From Actinidia chinensis (lineage: Eukaryota > Streptophyta > Magnoliopsida > Ericales > Actinidiaceae), in the NCBI GenBank assembly GCA_009663005.1, contig CM018905.1, forward strand, positions 6,604,130-6,622,637: a DNA stretch of 18,508 nt, written 5' to 3'. Of the stretch, positions 9,091 to 18,508 are shown one piece after another (the stretch's first letter is position 1; the number at the start of each line of letters is the position of its first letter). The notes under the pieces were generated by a model. It worked only from the letters and a program-made list of their open reading frames with translations, did not search any database and was not told the DNA's origin. Position numbers and translations under genes: made by a program.

Positions 9091-9325
9091 GGTAATCTAT
9101 ACTTATTGCGTGGTTACCGAAATGTTTACTGAAGTTCCGAAAACAATATCATTTTGAATAAAAACACAAACAAATCCTAAAAGTCAAATTTTGAACACGA
9201 TTTCAGCCACACTTCAAATTCCTGGCAGTCTAAAGAGAGGAGCGCGCGCTCTTGGCGACCACTACTCCCCCTCCGGGGGCGACCTCCCTCTTACCAGGTA
9301 ATTTTTCCTCCCCCTCTCTCTATAT
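9091..9325 (+). repeat. MULE left terminal inverted repeat
   Basis: Left end of the element, running from GGTAATCTATACTTATTGC to the CT-rich stretch near 9310. A CpG-rich palindrome, AGCGCGCGCT, is at 9241-9250. The inner part includes CTTACCAG/GTAATT near 9292-9303, a plausible splice donor for a leader intron, so transcription probably began in or beside this repeat. Confidence 0.85.
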
Positions 9326-10109
9326 CCTTACGTGTGTGTTATTATATATAAAGAGAGATTGGTGAATAGGATTTCATTTCCAAATTCAATTTTTTTGGAG
9401 GGGCGCTAATGCTTATTTTTTGAAATAAAGAAGCTTTGTGGTGGTGGTTTTGGGATTACATTACTACACCATCTTTTTTTGCACACGAGGCTTCAATCCA
9501 TATTTTTCGCTGGATTCATATTAATGATAAGTATCAACTTAACAAACTAGAGTGATATAGTTTTGTTAAATTGTTTATAAATTCATACATATTTTTCCAA
9601 TGAACCAACTGTTTTAGTGCACCTAGGCCATAAGTTGCCTGTATCATTGTTCTAATGAAGATGAAAAATTTGCAAAATGAGTTGAGCCAGGACAAAGTAA
9701 GTTGTCTTACGCATCTAGTCTTTATTGAAGCTGCAAGAGAGAACTTGAATTTATGTTCTTCTCTTGTAAGTTGTAAGAGGACAATTACGTATTCTACATA
9801 TACACCTGAATCAAAAGTTGATAGTATAATATGATTATTTTGTTTGTAAAGTGAGCTGTTTCCTTAATATGAATTTTTACATGGTTAATTTTTTTTTTTG
9901 GTATTATAAGCTAGTGATACATGTAACTTTTCTTATGTTGAGGTCAAAAATACTTTCTAAGTATAATACGTTCATATTTGCTTGCTGATTGGATTTGACA
10001 AATTAAATTCTCCTTATAAACTTAATTCATACCTTGCTGATTGAAATTTGTAGTTGTGAGTAACAAATCACTATAATTTTGATGTTGTTAGAGTTGTTAT
10101 GTCGACACA
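9326..10109 (+). other. Probable leader intron of the MULE transposase gene
   Basis: AT-rich sequence with no protein similarity between a plausible splice donor (CAG/GTAATT near 9299) and the start of transposase coding similarity. A TTTGTAG acceptor-like site lies near 10046-10052. FRS-type genes often have 5' introns, but the exact exon layout here is inference. Confidence 0.35.
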
Positions 10110-10576
10110 AGCACTTGTTTGAGTGGAGACAATGAACAAGTAGAAGATGAGGTATCGAGTTGTATTCAAAAAAAAAGTTTGATGAGATAGGTACAACTGA
10201 GGATGGAAACGAGAAAATGACAAATTTCTGAACATAGAGTTGAGAAACCGAAGGAGGGAATGAACAATTTGGACAAACAGATGAAAGCTTATTCTGCATT
10301 GCTCCACATATGCAAAGAAAAAGGAGTTTGCGTATCAAAAAAAAACTCAAGAAAGGGAATTCGAGGGAACCTTGATGAAGGAAATTTTTCAAGACAATAG
10401 TTGGTGGGAAGGCAATGGTTACAATAAAATCGGGTAACCCATGGCCGCAAACCAAAAATTGAGTGTCTAGCTCACCTTAATTTGTCCATATGCTGGGATC
10501 GAAAATAGAGGATAATAAGGGTGCTTTGGAGCACAATAATGTAAATAGCCCTGAAAAGTCAAGGTTTTACAATAGC

Positions 10577-10611
<35 letters not shown>

Positions 10612-10633
10612 CAAATTGACTGATACAACCGAG

Positions 10634-10668
<35 letters not shown>

Positions 10669-12497
10669 GGAGGCGGGGGAATATGAGAACCTTCCATTTT
10701 CCAAAAGATTGTGAAAATTATTTGGATAAAATGCGACAATAATTGCTTGTGGAAGGAAATCCCGAGGCAATGCATAAGTATTTTATGAAAAATGAAAGCA
10801 GATAATATTTAGACTCTCCTTTATTTGTTTGCTAGGATTTGGATGATGAGGGTCAACTACAGAATGTATTTTGGGCTGATGTAAGGAGGTAGGGCAGTTT
10901 GTAGGGTTTTGGTGATAGTTGTGATGTTGACACAAAAGTAGTATGGTAAATCAATATTGGACAGCCTTTTGATCACAATTTGTAGGCGTATCACCATGGT
11001 CAGTTAATATTATTGGGATGTGGACTCATTTGTCATGAACACACAAAGTCATTCTCATGGTTGTTTAAGACTTGGATGACATGCATGTGGGGGTGTGCTC
11101 CAATAGCAATTATTACCGATCAATGCATGGCCACGAAGAATGCTATAGAAATCAAGATTCTCTAAACATCTGACACGGTGATATATATGGCAGATATTAA
11201 AAAAAGTGTTTGAAAAATTAAAAAAGTGCAAGGCATATAAATCAATTTCACATTCTTTACACAATGTAATTTATGATTCACTGAATAGATGAGTTTGAGA
11301 ATGCTTGAGGGACGTGTTCATCAAAAAGTACGACTTCAAAATAATGAATGGTTATATGGGTTGTAATTAGAAAGGAATCAATGATTCTAACTTTTGTGAA
11401 AGATATTTTTGGGTGAGAATGTCTTCCACACAAAGAAGTAGAGTATGAATTCATGTTTTGATGGTTACATAAACTCAATGGACGACCTTGTGAAATAATT
11501 TGTGAGCAATACGAGAAAGCATTGGCTAAGAAGGTGGAAACTAAAAAATATGAAAATGCGAAAAAGTTTGCACTATTACATCCTGTTGCATAACTAAAAA
11601 TGAGTTGGAGAAATAATTTCGAAGTGTTTACACCAATGCGAGTTTAAAGAGTTTCAGAAGCTATTTGTCGGGAGATTAAAATGTGAGGTCATGTCCAAAA
11701 GAAAAGTAGATGATGTTTGGTAAGAATATGAGTTAGAAGAAGACATTACATTTGGAGAAGAGAAAAGGAGAAGACGTGTGTGTTACTGTCGATTTTAATG
11801 GTGGAGACCAATGAAGTAAATTGTAATTATCGATTGTTGAGTTTAAAGGAATGATGTGTCAATATCAACTGATGTTGTTCCGTAAATGGAGAGTTGAAGA
11901 GTTGAAAGAGTATCTGAGAAGTATATGTTGAGAAGATGGGAAAAAAATGTGAAAATGGTCCACTCGAATCAACTATGTTAACTTGTCATCGATAATTGAA
12001 GCACGTCGGCATAACAACATGTGCAATCTGAGGTTGTTAATTTGCAGAGGATTGTGAAGGAAGTATGGAAAGGTGATATGATGAGTACGGAGGTAAAAAT
12101 AGAGTGATCGAATCTTCAGTTGTTTGTGGAAGTAATGTGTTTTCCAATACTCCAAATGCTTCTTTTTCACTTGGATATGTAGCTATACTTTCCAAAGAGA
12201 GCAAGGGAAAACCTTGACCCGAAAACTGTTACTCGAAAAGGAAGACCGCCAACAACAAGAAAAAAAGGTGTTATTGAAACAATTTCTAAGAAGAAAAGAG
12301 AACAAAAAAAGAAGACAAATGTATAAGTTTTTTTAAAAAAAATTTTTTTAAATTCCTTGCCTTACTTGTTAATATGGACATAGATACATATCTTCGACGA
12401 ATGCTTTATAAGCATAGTGTTGTACTTATTAATGAGGTTGAGGAGAATGTAGATGAAAATGTGTTTTGGGAACACAATATAGTGTTGTAAATGTAAC

Positions 12498-12589
12498 GTA
12501 AGAATTTTTTGTCATTTCTAATTTCTACCCTATATAATCCCTTTATTATGTTTGATGTTAAACTTATTTTTTTTGTTTGTTGTTGGTAG
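12498..12589 (+). other. GT-AG intron near the 3' end of the transposase gene
   Basis: The donor ACGTAAGAAT at 12496 and acceptor TTGTTGTTGGTAG ending at 12589 enclose 92 AT-rich, T-rich bases. The sequence after the acceptor regains a coding look (Pro/Tyr/Asn-rich, WPNMTPQFYPSLLP), which supports a real intron. Confidence 0.5.
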
Positions 12590-12733
12590 AGTTACCCAAA
12601 TCATATGCCGTAATTTATGTGGCCAAATATGACGCCCCAATTTTATCCAAGTTTATTGCCAACCAGAACAATTCTCAACCAATTTGTTAACATGCTAAGT
12701 ATTCAAGTTCAAAAAATTACAGTTACTCAAGTT

Positions 12734-12768
12734 TGGGGGAGGGTGGGGGGGGTTGGGGGGTTGGGAGG
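12734..12768 (+). other. G-quadruplex-forming G-run cluster
   Basis: Five G blocks of three or more (GGGGG, GGG, eight G, six G, GGG) separated by one or two bases fit the classic quadruplex pattern. It sits in or just after the last coding-like exon of the MULE gene. Run lengths may also reflect homopolymer instability. Confidence 0.7.
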
Positions 12769-12849
12769 AGACCAAGTTTAGAGGAGATGGTTGGGAATCT
12801 TGTTAACTGTTTTTCATTATTCATCGATTTTAATTTTTTTAATCATTAA

Positions 12850-15159
12850 GCTTTAGGTACTTGCCTTCCGGGGATTTGATTTGGATGGATGCACACTGTC
12901 TGTTACTTAATGTAGTTTAATTACTGTTTTAGTTTAATGAATGCTAGTTGATTTCTCATGACAGGTGAGAAATGCTATAACACTTGTTACAAGAAAGGGG
13001 AATACTACCAAACCCTTATTCATGGATATTAAATGTTTCACTTGTGAATGCTACCTTATGTTTTTCGTTCTAGATAATCGTTTGGTACTTGTATCACTTA
13101 TTACGTTAATGTTTATCAAGTATGAAATTGAGATTGCATTGGGTGAAAGAAAGGCTTTTTTCAGTCAGAATTTGATCAAATCTGCTCTTGTATATATACA
13201 TAGTCATCTCCACGGAAGGCAACCATAATGTTTTGTAGCAAAGAAAAACACTAACCTTTTAAGCCTTATTGATGCACTGATTTTTGTTGATGGCAATTAG
13301 GAAGCGTAGCATGAGAGCATTTTCATGATGCACCTTCACTAAAAAAAAGTGAAATAATAAACAGTTTTCTATGTGTCTATACATTAAGGGTTCAGTCAAC
13401 AAAGATATCCACCATAAACCACAAGGCACAAATAATTAACCATATACAAATTTTTTCAGTTTTTTTTAAATGTCATTACATACTCAATTAGTCAAGTTTT
13501 ACATGAACAATACTTTTTGTCCTCTTTTTGTATATACATATCTTTGGCAGCACATTATGTCACGTATGACAATCTGAATATCACACCAAGTAGGTTTCAA
13601 AATAGGTCCTGAAAATTTCTTTTCATCTGATTTTTCAGTCAAACTAAGTTCTAGGTAATAGTGCAACAATTATGTAATATCCCCTGGTGAATATAGCTTT
13701 GCATAGAACTTTGTTAAAAATTTGAATACAATACATCAAAATAGAACTAACATAGATAATCGAAATAGAATATTTCAACATTACCATAACTACAATGGGA
13801 TTTTGATGCAAAAACAATATTTCAATTGTTTCAAACCCGTGCAATATACATCTCATCCCCTTTCTCGTGATAATATCATTCCCTACTCTTCCCATCGCCA
13901 CCAGGTTTCACTTGCCACCAATAGAAAAAAAATCTATGATTATCACAAACCATTTCTCCTTTTTTCTATGCACTTTCAACTTTTCTTGGCGCTCATTTTG
14001 GTCCTTCTAAGCATCCTATTTTAGCTTAGCTCGTGCACACAATGGTGGAATCACCTCATACCAAGAAGCCACATGCACCAACACTTTGCAAAATCAGTGC
14101 CTGCTAATATAAATATCATGAAAATATGATAAATTATAAATTATAATATTTCAAAGCTGATTATATGAAATTCTACTTCATATTGTGAACAACCTAGAAA
14201 CCTTCTCCCTGGATTGTGAATATTCCAAGAATGTCTTCAACTTACACTTTTTTTCACAAGCAGGTGACAACATCCATCTTTGTCAGCATTCAACTAAATC
14301 CACAATTTTTCCTTGCACAACTCCTTAAGATCACAAAAAATATATCAATGTGCAGTGCCTCACAAAATATAAGCTCATTCTAGTTGTTTATTTCAATAAA
14401 AAATAAGGTGAGGGAAATAAACTATCACTGCATCCACCAAAAAAATTTTAATAAATATAAAAAAAATTGTATTGTTAACTACAGATTGTTTGGTTCATGA
14501 TGTCCAAGGAAAAAAAATTGAGATAAAATGAGATCCAAGCAAAGAAAACTCAAAGTTCATCCGGAGTTGTCCTAATTTATAAGACAAATCAACAGGTCAT
14601 CATTAATTTTCCAACATAATACAATTCTCAGTCTAATATATATAGTACCTCTCCTTCTCAGCTCCCCTTGCCTTCCTCGATTCAATTGGAAGGCATGATA
14701 TCAACAAGGAACTATAATGGGGTGTTTCCTAGAAACTCAAAGAGGCGGAATGAGAAGTACTTGTATTTCTAATTTTCAAGGTCTCAACTAGGGATTTAAC
14801 AGGAGTAACCATTTCTAGGGCAAGCATTTTGAATTTGAGAATCATTTCACATTCCATTTACACAAGTTTCAATAAAGCACTCATGTAAGTATTATCCTAG
14901 ACATAAGTAATTCCTTAAAACGCTTCTCTGTTAATTCAACCAAATTATTTTCTTGTGGTCAACTTGAATATTGTCCAGAATATTAAATGGTCCTTAATAT
15001 TAACTAAGATCTTCAAAATTCAAAATTCACATAGGATTCAATCAATACAAAATAGAAGGAAGAGAAATGAATGGAGGATTTAGTGTCGTAAGCACGCTAG
15101 ACGGTGGAAAACCTCGTCGGAGCGTCTCTTTTTCTCTCAGACAACATTTTGGGTAAAAG
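12850..15159. other. Right interior of the MULE with no recognised gene
   Basis: About 2.3 kb between the transposase gene and the right terminal repeat. An AG acceptor-like site at 12964 precedes an 87-codon open frame (12965-13228) that could be a last exon or 3' untranslated sequence. Opposed 85- and 100-codon frames overlap at 13644-14024. None resembles a family I know. The right part (14000-15060) is AT-rich and featureless. Confidence 0.45.
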
Positions 15160-15379
15160 ATCAACAGGGTGAAATATCCACGAAAGAGAAGGAAGATACC
15201 TTAGTAAGGGGAGTGGTGGTCCTGAAGAGCTCTCTCTCCAGACATCCAAAAATTTAAGGGTGTGGCTAAAATCGTTTTTAAATTTTGCTTTAGGGGTTTT
15301 TTTTTTATTCAAAACGACTTTCGTTTTCGGAACTTTGGTGACATACTTCATAACCCAGGGCGGTAAGTGTAGACTTACC
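15160..15379 (-). repeat. MULE right terminal inverted repeat
   Basis: Reverse complement of the left end with scattered substitutions and small indels. The outer end is ...AGTGTAGACTTACC on the plus strand, ending at 15379. The 84-codon minus-strand frame at 15097-15351 lies on this repeat and has no separate meaning. Confidence 0.85.
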
Positions 15380-15527
15380 TTAAGTAGAGAGGGCGGTGGA
15401 GGAAATAGTAGTAAAATAAGCCCAAAAAGCTAGCATTCAATTGGATTTGGGTATTCTGTAATAGTGAAGAAACTTATTGATAAAATGGTCTTCATCTATT
15501 GCATGTAGAACCCATAACTCCCTTATA

Positions 15528-16035
15528 TATATCTAGCAATTGCCCGTACCCCCCACAGGCATTACGTAAAAAAAAAAAAAGACTGCGCATCTTAGTCGTA
15601 TCATAGAGTTTTTTACATCTCAAAAACATATAAGATAAAACGTCAGATAAAGATACTTGCATTCATGCAGATGAAAATAATATTGCTATCAATAAATATA
15701 GAGAAATTAAAATTATAATGATTTTGAAATTTTTTTGCTATTTTTAGGAAAAATAGTGAAAAAAAGCGGTGTTTTTAGTTTTTTTTGGTGTGTATCCCCT
15801 AAAAAATAATTCCAATTGGTAAAAATATGTTCCAGATTTAGAAATTTTTTGTCCATTGACTAATTCTATGTGGGTCCACACCTTTGTAAAGAAGAAGTGG
15901 ATTTTTTTTGGAAACAAAATACTCTCAGGTGAAATCTCAGCCGTGAATTAACTCAAAAAGATTTTCAACCGTAGATCGTGGAATATATAGTTTTGAAATT
16001 CAAATAAGGTGTGATTTATAATTCTAGACTATACC
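15528..16035. repeat. AT-rich dispersed repeat, copy B1
   Basis: Begins TAGCAATTGCCCGTACCCCC followed by an A-run, and ends near TGATTTATAATTCTAGACTATACC. It shares with the FRO-intron copy the block from TTCTATGTGGGTCCACACCTTTG to CAACCGTAGATCGTGG (about 15866-15980). It has a large internal deletion relative to that copy. No reading frame. The left end is reminiscent of some non-autonomous Helitron ends, but no matching 3' hairpin was seen. Confidence 0.6.
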
Positions 16036-16040
16036 GTGTC

Positions 16041-16266
16041 CCATACCTATGTAGACTAGCAAAAAAAAAAAATCACATCTTAGGCATACTCTTTAGATTT
16101 TTATAACCTAAAAAATATATAAGATATAAACGTCATATAAGAAATACATTACTACAAAATGAAGAACAAATTAAAAAGTATAATAATTTCGAAAAATATT
16201 GCTAGTTTGACCATTTCATTAGAACCTATGTGTCATACTTTTGAGAAAAAATAAGTAATATTTTTT

Positions 16267-16299
<33 letters not shown>

Positions 16300-16425
16300 C
16301 ATTAGATTAACTCAAATAGATTCCAATCGTAGATAGTGAGAGATAGTTTGAAAAATTTAAAAACATTTGTGTCTCTTATTAAGATAGTTTGAAAGATTCA
16401 AAAATATTTGTATCTTATGATATAT
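16041..16425. repeat. AT-rich dispersed repeat, copy B2
   Basis: Starts TGTCCCATACCTATGTAGACTAGC and an A-run, then ATATAAGATATAAACGTCATATAAG as in B1 (AACATATAAGATAAAACGTCAGATAA near 15626). It contains the block AACCTATGTGTCATACTTTTGAG to AATCGTAGATAGTGAG. It is placed head-to-tail between B1 and B3. Confidence 0.6.
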
Positions 16426-16447
16426 TTTGTTGTCCTTATTATAATAT

Positions 16448-16484
<37 letters not shown>

Positions 16485-16946
16485 TTACTACCATTACATA
16501 AATTAATTTTAATAAATATAACAAAAATACAATTAAATAAAATAGACGTATGAAAATCACTTTTCTTTCTATTTAGAGTAATTTTTTTATCTGTTTTGCT
16601 TTCCATCTTTTATTTTCTTTAGTGAATTATTTTCACCGATTAATCGGTTTTATATTTTTTCGATTTCTCTTGATAAAAAGAGTCTAAATATATATAAAAA
16701 ATTATTTAATTTGGAGATAAAAATAATTTATTTTAGTTTTACTAAAATTTCACTTAAATTAGATAATTTTTTTATTAGAAAATGAGGAAGAAAGAAATGG
16801 GTGTTTTAGTTATTTTTTTTTGTGGGTCTCACTAAAAAAATGATCCAATGGATAAAATATATGCCTAACTTTAGAGTTTTTTTTTCCATTTGATCAAAAT
16901 CTATATATGCCCCACACCTTTGAGAAGAATGAAGTGATAGTTTGGA

Positions 16947-16964
16947 GGGGGGGGGGGGGGGGGG
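16947..16964 (+). repeat. 18-base G homopolymer
   Basis: Uninterrupted G run in copy B3. The equivalent place in the FRO-intron copy (near 7180) has only ordinary mixed sequence, so the run is a local expansion or an assembly artefact. Confidence 0.8.
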
Positions 16965-17085
16965 AATAATCTAAGGTGAAATCTTAACATTTGATTAATT
17001 TAAATGAAATTTCACAACCAAATTATATATATTTATAGACTGAGATTCAAAAGAGTTGTGATTTATATTTTATTATTATATATAT

Positions 17086-17107
17086 TATATATATATATAT
17101 ATATATA
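17086..17107. repeat. TA dinucleotide microsatellite
   Basis: About eleven consecutive AT units, preceded by imperfect ATT/ATA sequence, at the right edge of copy B3. Confidence 0.8.
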
Positions 17108-17743
17108 ATATTGTAGAAGAGTTTACTAATTAATAGAAAGAGAAGCTTGGTCCTAATGAAAACCTCAGCCCATACAATTTTCATATTAGCAAAATGGGAC
17201 TTCAAAAAATGACCTTTAAAGAAAACTTCAAATAGAATGAAGTTTCAAATGAAGAAGTTTGTGTACATTTTGTATTATTGTAGATAATAGATATACAATT
17301 TCATTAACCAATACAGACACAACGAACATTCTTTGGGGGAAAGAGAGGTGGGAAAACCTGGACAATAACAAGAAGAACAACACATACAATACAAAGCAGA
17401 CTTGCACAAAGCTCCTCTTGTTGCTGCTTTTAACTAGCATCACCAATTGAAGCTAATTGGACTCAAAAGTCAAGTTTTCTTTCCTGCCAAACCCGAATAA
17501 CAATCTTTGCGACCTCGTGTCGCATTCTTCTTTCTCTGCGCCACAAGACTAAGACCCCCGCATCCGCTCCCTTGCAATCGAACATATTTTTCTGCCACAA
17601 CCGAGTAACACTAACTATGAGAATTCAAGTTTCACTTTGGTGCGTCAATCACACTATTATTATATAACACAGTGCATAAGACTCCCGCTTATAGCAGAGT
17701 TGAAGAGAGGTAGCATGTAAGCAACCTTCCCCAATTTGTAGAC
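17108..17743. other. Unassigned sequence with no gene seen
   Basis: Less AT-rich than the repeats to the left. Opposed short frames at 17228-17450 overlap and neither resembles a known protein. The mixed sequence at 17460-17640 has a gene-leader or untranslated-region look, but no motif supports a call. Confidence 0.4.
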
Positions 17744-17870
17744 CATTTTGTTTTATTATTATTATTATTTATTATTGGTTGAGGGAAGGAGGTGCAGGTC
17801 GATTCTTGCGACTCGAACCCTCACCATGTAATCATACTAGGTGATTACCCTTATCAAAACCGGACAGATA
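17744..17870 (-). mobile_element. Possible tRNA-derived SINE
   Basis: On the minus strand, GGGTTCGAGTCGC (17808-17820 in reverse) matches the RNA polymerase III B-box consensus GGTTCGANTC. It is followed by about 50 bases and an AATAATAATAAT tail (17753-17775 in reverse), the usual order in a tRNA-derived SINE. The A-box is not clear and no target duplication was found, so this is tentative. Confidence 0.35.
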
Positions 17871-18508
17871 ACAGTTATCATTATTTCAAATCACGAGCTC
17901 TATCATAACAATAACAACATAATAAAGACGAGAACTATTAAATTACTGACGGAAAGTGAACTTACTCTTAAGATTAGGCCTTGCACCAAAATGCAAGTTG
18001 GTGGCTTGAACGAGTGATTGGTGAGGAAGGCTTTCAGCTCTCTAATCTCCACCATTCAACCATGAACCTGGTGAGTGTTGGTGTTGGCCACTATTCCACA
18101 TTCTGAATCTGCTACATTCCCTCACATTCCTTCCTCCTTTTTGCACAGGAAAACCGCGCTATAGTGCTACAAACACAGCAAACACACCAAGAAAAATGTC
18201 CCATATAATTTTTCAAGCTGAAATTGTAAAAACCTCGCTGCTGTGTGAATCATAGGCGTGTAATGTAGTAACGATGAGAATGCAGCAGAGAGAGGAACAT
18301 TACAAAGGAGGATTAGATTATAGCACGCAAGCCAAAGCCATCTATTCGGGTCGGGCCTAGGGCTGGGGTGATGGGCAGTCTGATGGGGCTTGGCTTGAAC
18401 CATATTGTTTGGGAGGGAGTATGTGTTGTGGCCTGGGGTGTGTGGTGGTGGTGGGATGATCTGTCCTCTCTGGTGATGTAGGCTTCTATTTGAAATTGTA
18501 GCTTGGAG
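17871..18508. other. Unassigned right edge of the window
   Basis: Mixed-composition sequence. The only frame of interest is minus-strand 18167-18403 (78 codons, with a hydrophobic middle); I do not recognise it. GT/AG-like sites near 18070 (CTGGTGAGTG) and 18149 (TTTGCACAG) on the plus strand could bound a small intron of a gene whose identity is not visible here. Confidence 0.35.

Larger units (their letters stand above)
10110..12770 (+). pseudogene. FAR1/FRS-type MULE transposase pseudogene
   Basis: Domains in family order, across several frames. FAR1 DNA-binding domain (about 10239-10540): VEKPKEGM, CKEKGVCVSKKNSRKGN, GGKA, ECLAHLNLSIC, ALEHNNVN. Linker SRFYNSYRVLDEHVKRKLKL, then YDSLQMEAGEYENLPFSK. 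MULE core: DLDDEGQLQNVFWADVR, VDT (first Asp, 10929), HHGQ.ILLGCGLICHEHTKSFSWLFKTWM, IITDQCMATKNAIEI (second Asp, 11118), KVFEKLKKCKAYKSI. The MSSTQRS(E)SMN region near 11430-11450 is broken by a missing base. SWIM finger near 11822-11865 has two ligands changed to Tyr (CNY, CQY). The basic tail RKGRPPTTRKK ends at a stop at 12324. A further coding-like exon follows a 92-bp GT-AG intron (12498-12589): SYPNHMP, a stop from a CAA-like codon, then FMWPNMTPQFYPSLLPTRTI. The family binds DNA in the nucleus, either as transposase or, when domesticated, in phytochrome A signalling. This copy cannot make a protein. The true start is uncertain, with a leader intron likely at about 9301-10100. Confidence 0.9.
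9091..15379 (+). mobile_element. 6.3-kb Mutator-like element (MULE) of the FAR1/FRS type
   Basis: The ends are long inverted repeats: 9091-9325 matches the reverse complement of about 15160-15379. Both start GGTAA(G)TCTAYACTTA, and both contain AAGTTCCGAAAAC, TTTTGAATAAAAA, ACGATTTYAGCCACAC and GAGCGCGCGCTCTT/GAGAGCTCTT in the same order. Inside, on the plus strand, is a FAR1/FRS-type transposase relic, as expected for the MULE lineage from which FHY3/FAR1 were domesticated. No clean 9-bp target duplication is visible: left flank TTAGAGCGG, right flank TTAAGTAGAGAGGGCGG share only scattered bases. Mutations in the transposase and divergence between the ends suggest an old, immobile copy. Confidence 0.85.
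16426..17107. repeat. AT-rich dispersed repeat, copy B3
   Basis: Closest relative of the copy in the FRO intron (6660-7316), with the same order of phrases over about 650 bp, including ATAGACGTATGAAAAT, TTTTCGATTTCT, GAAATGAGGAA, and CCACACCTTTGAGAAGAA. An 18-G run (16947-16964) replaces a short purine stretch of the other copy. The end runs into a TA dinucleotide array. Confidence 0.65.

Noticed and set aside
10027..10455. 142-codon minus-strand open frame
   Set aside because: Lies opposite the FAR1 DNA-binding domain on the plus strand, which has clear family motifs; it is a shadow.
15097..15351. 84-codon minus-strand frame
   Set aside because: It is the right terminal inverted repeat of the MULE; the matching left repeat does not keep the frame.
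17800..17850. A tRNA gene
   Set aside because: Only the B-box is convincing; no cloverleaf or acceptor stem could be drawn.
1..18508. CRISPR array, bacterial operon or prophage
   Set aside because: No regularly spaced repeats with unique spacers and no bacterial-type genes; introns, MITEs and gene families are those of plants.

Overview
The window looks like nuclear DNA of a flowering plant, probably a woody dicot, although the species cannot be fixed from sequence. It is AT-rich, full of transposon remnants, and carries broken relics of plant gene families: a CYP89-type cytochrome P450, a ferric reduction oxidase (FRO) with GT-AG introns, and a FAR1-RELATED SEQUENCE (FRS) gene, the Mutator-transposase-derived family. 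I found no intact protein-coding gene. A run of 100 N at 5909-6008 marks a scaffold gap.

Layout. Positions 1-1139 are non-coding, with a short telomere-like patch (about 161-226) and a long G/A-only tract (607-835). Two diverged direct copies of one sequence (about 1140-1830 and 4795-5625) flank a CYP89 pseudogene on the minus strand (2105-3818). Its reading frame is broken at ten or more places, although family motifs are still readable. Just upstream of its start are two small inverted-repeat elements. The first (3935-4119) is a clean MITE with a perfect 9-bp target duplication, and the second (4132-4453) is older.

A minus-strand FRO pseudogene begins at 7718. Four exons and three introns can be followed to the gap at 6008. 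Intron 2 holds a roughly 730-bp AT-rich repeat whose relatives sit at about 15528-17107.

The most notable object is a 6.3-kb Mutator-like element (MULE) at 9091-15379. It is bounded by terminal inverted repeats of about 220-235 bp and carries a decayed FAR1/FRS-type transposase gene (about 10110-12770, plus strand). The FAR1 DNA-binding domain, MULE core, SWIM zinc finger and basic tail are recognisable in order. The right 2.3 kb inside the element has no recognised gene.

The genes do not form a pathway. The window is a record of dead gene copies and nested transposons. The FRS pseudogene lying inside long TIRs shows a transposon-borne FAR1-type transposase rather than a host photomorphogenesis regulator.
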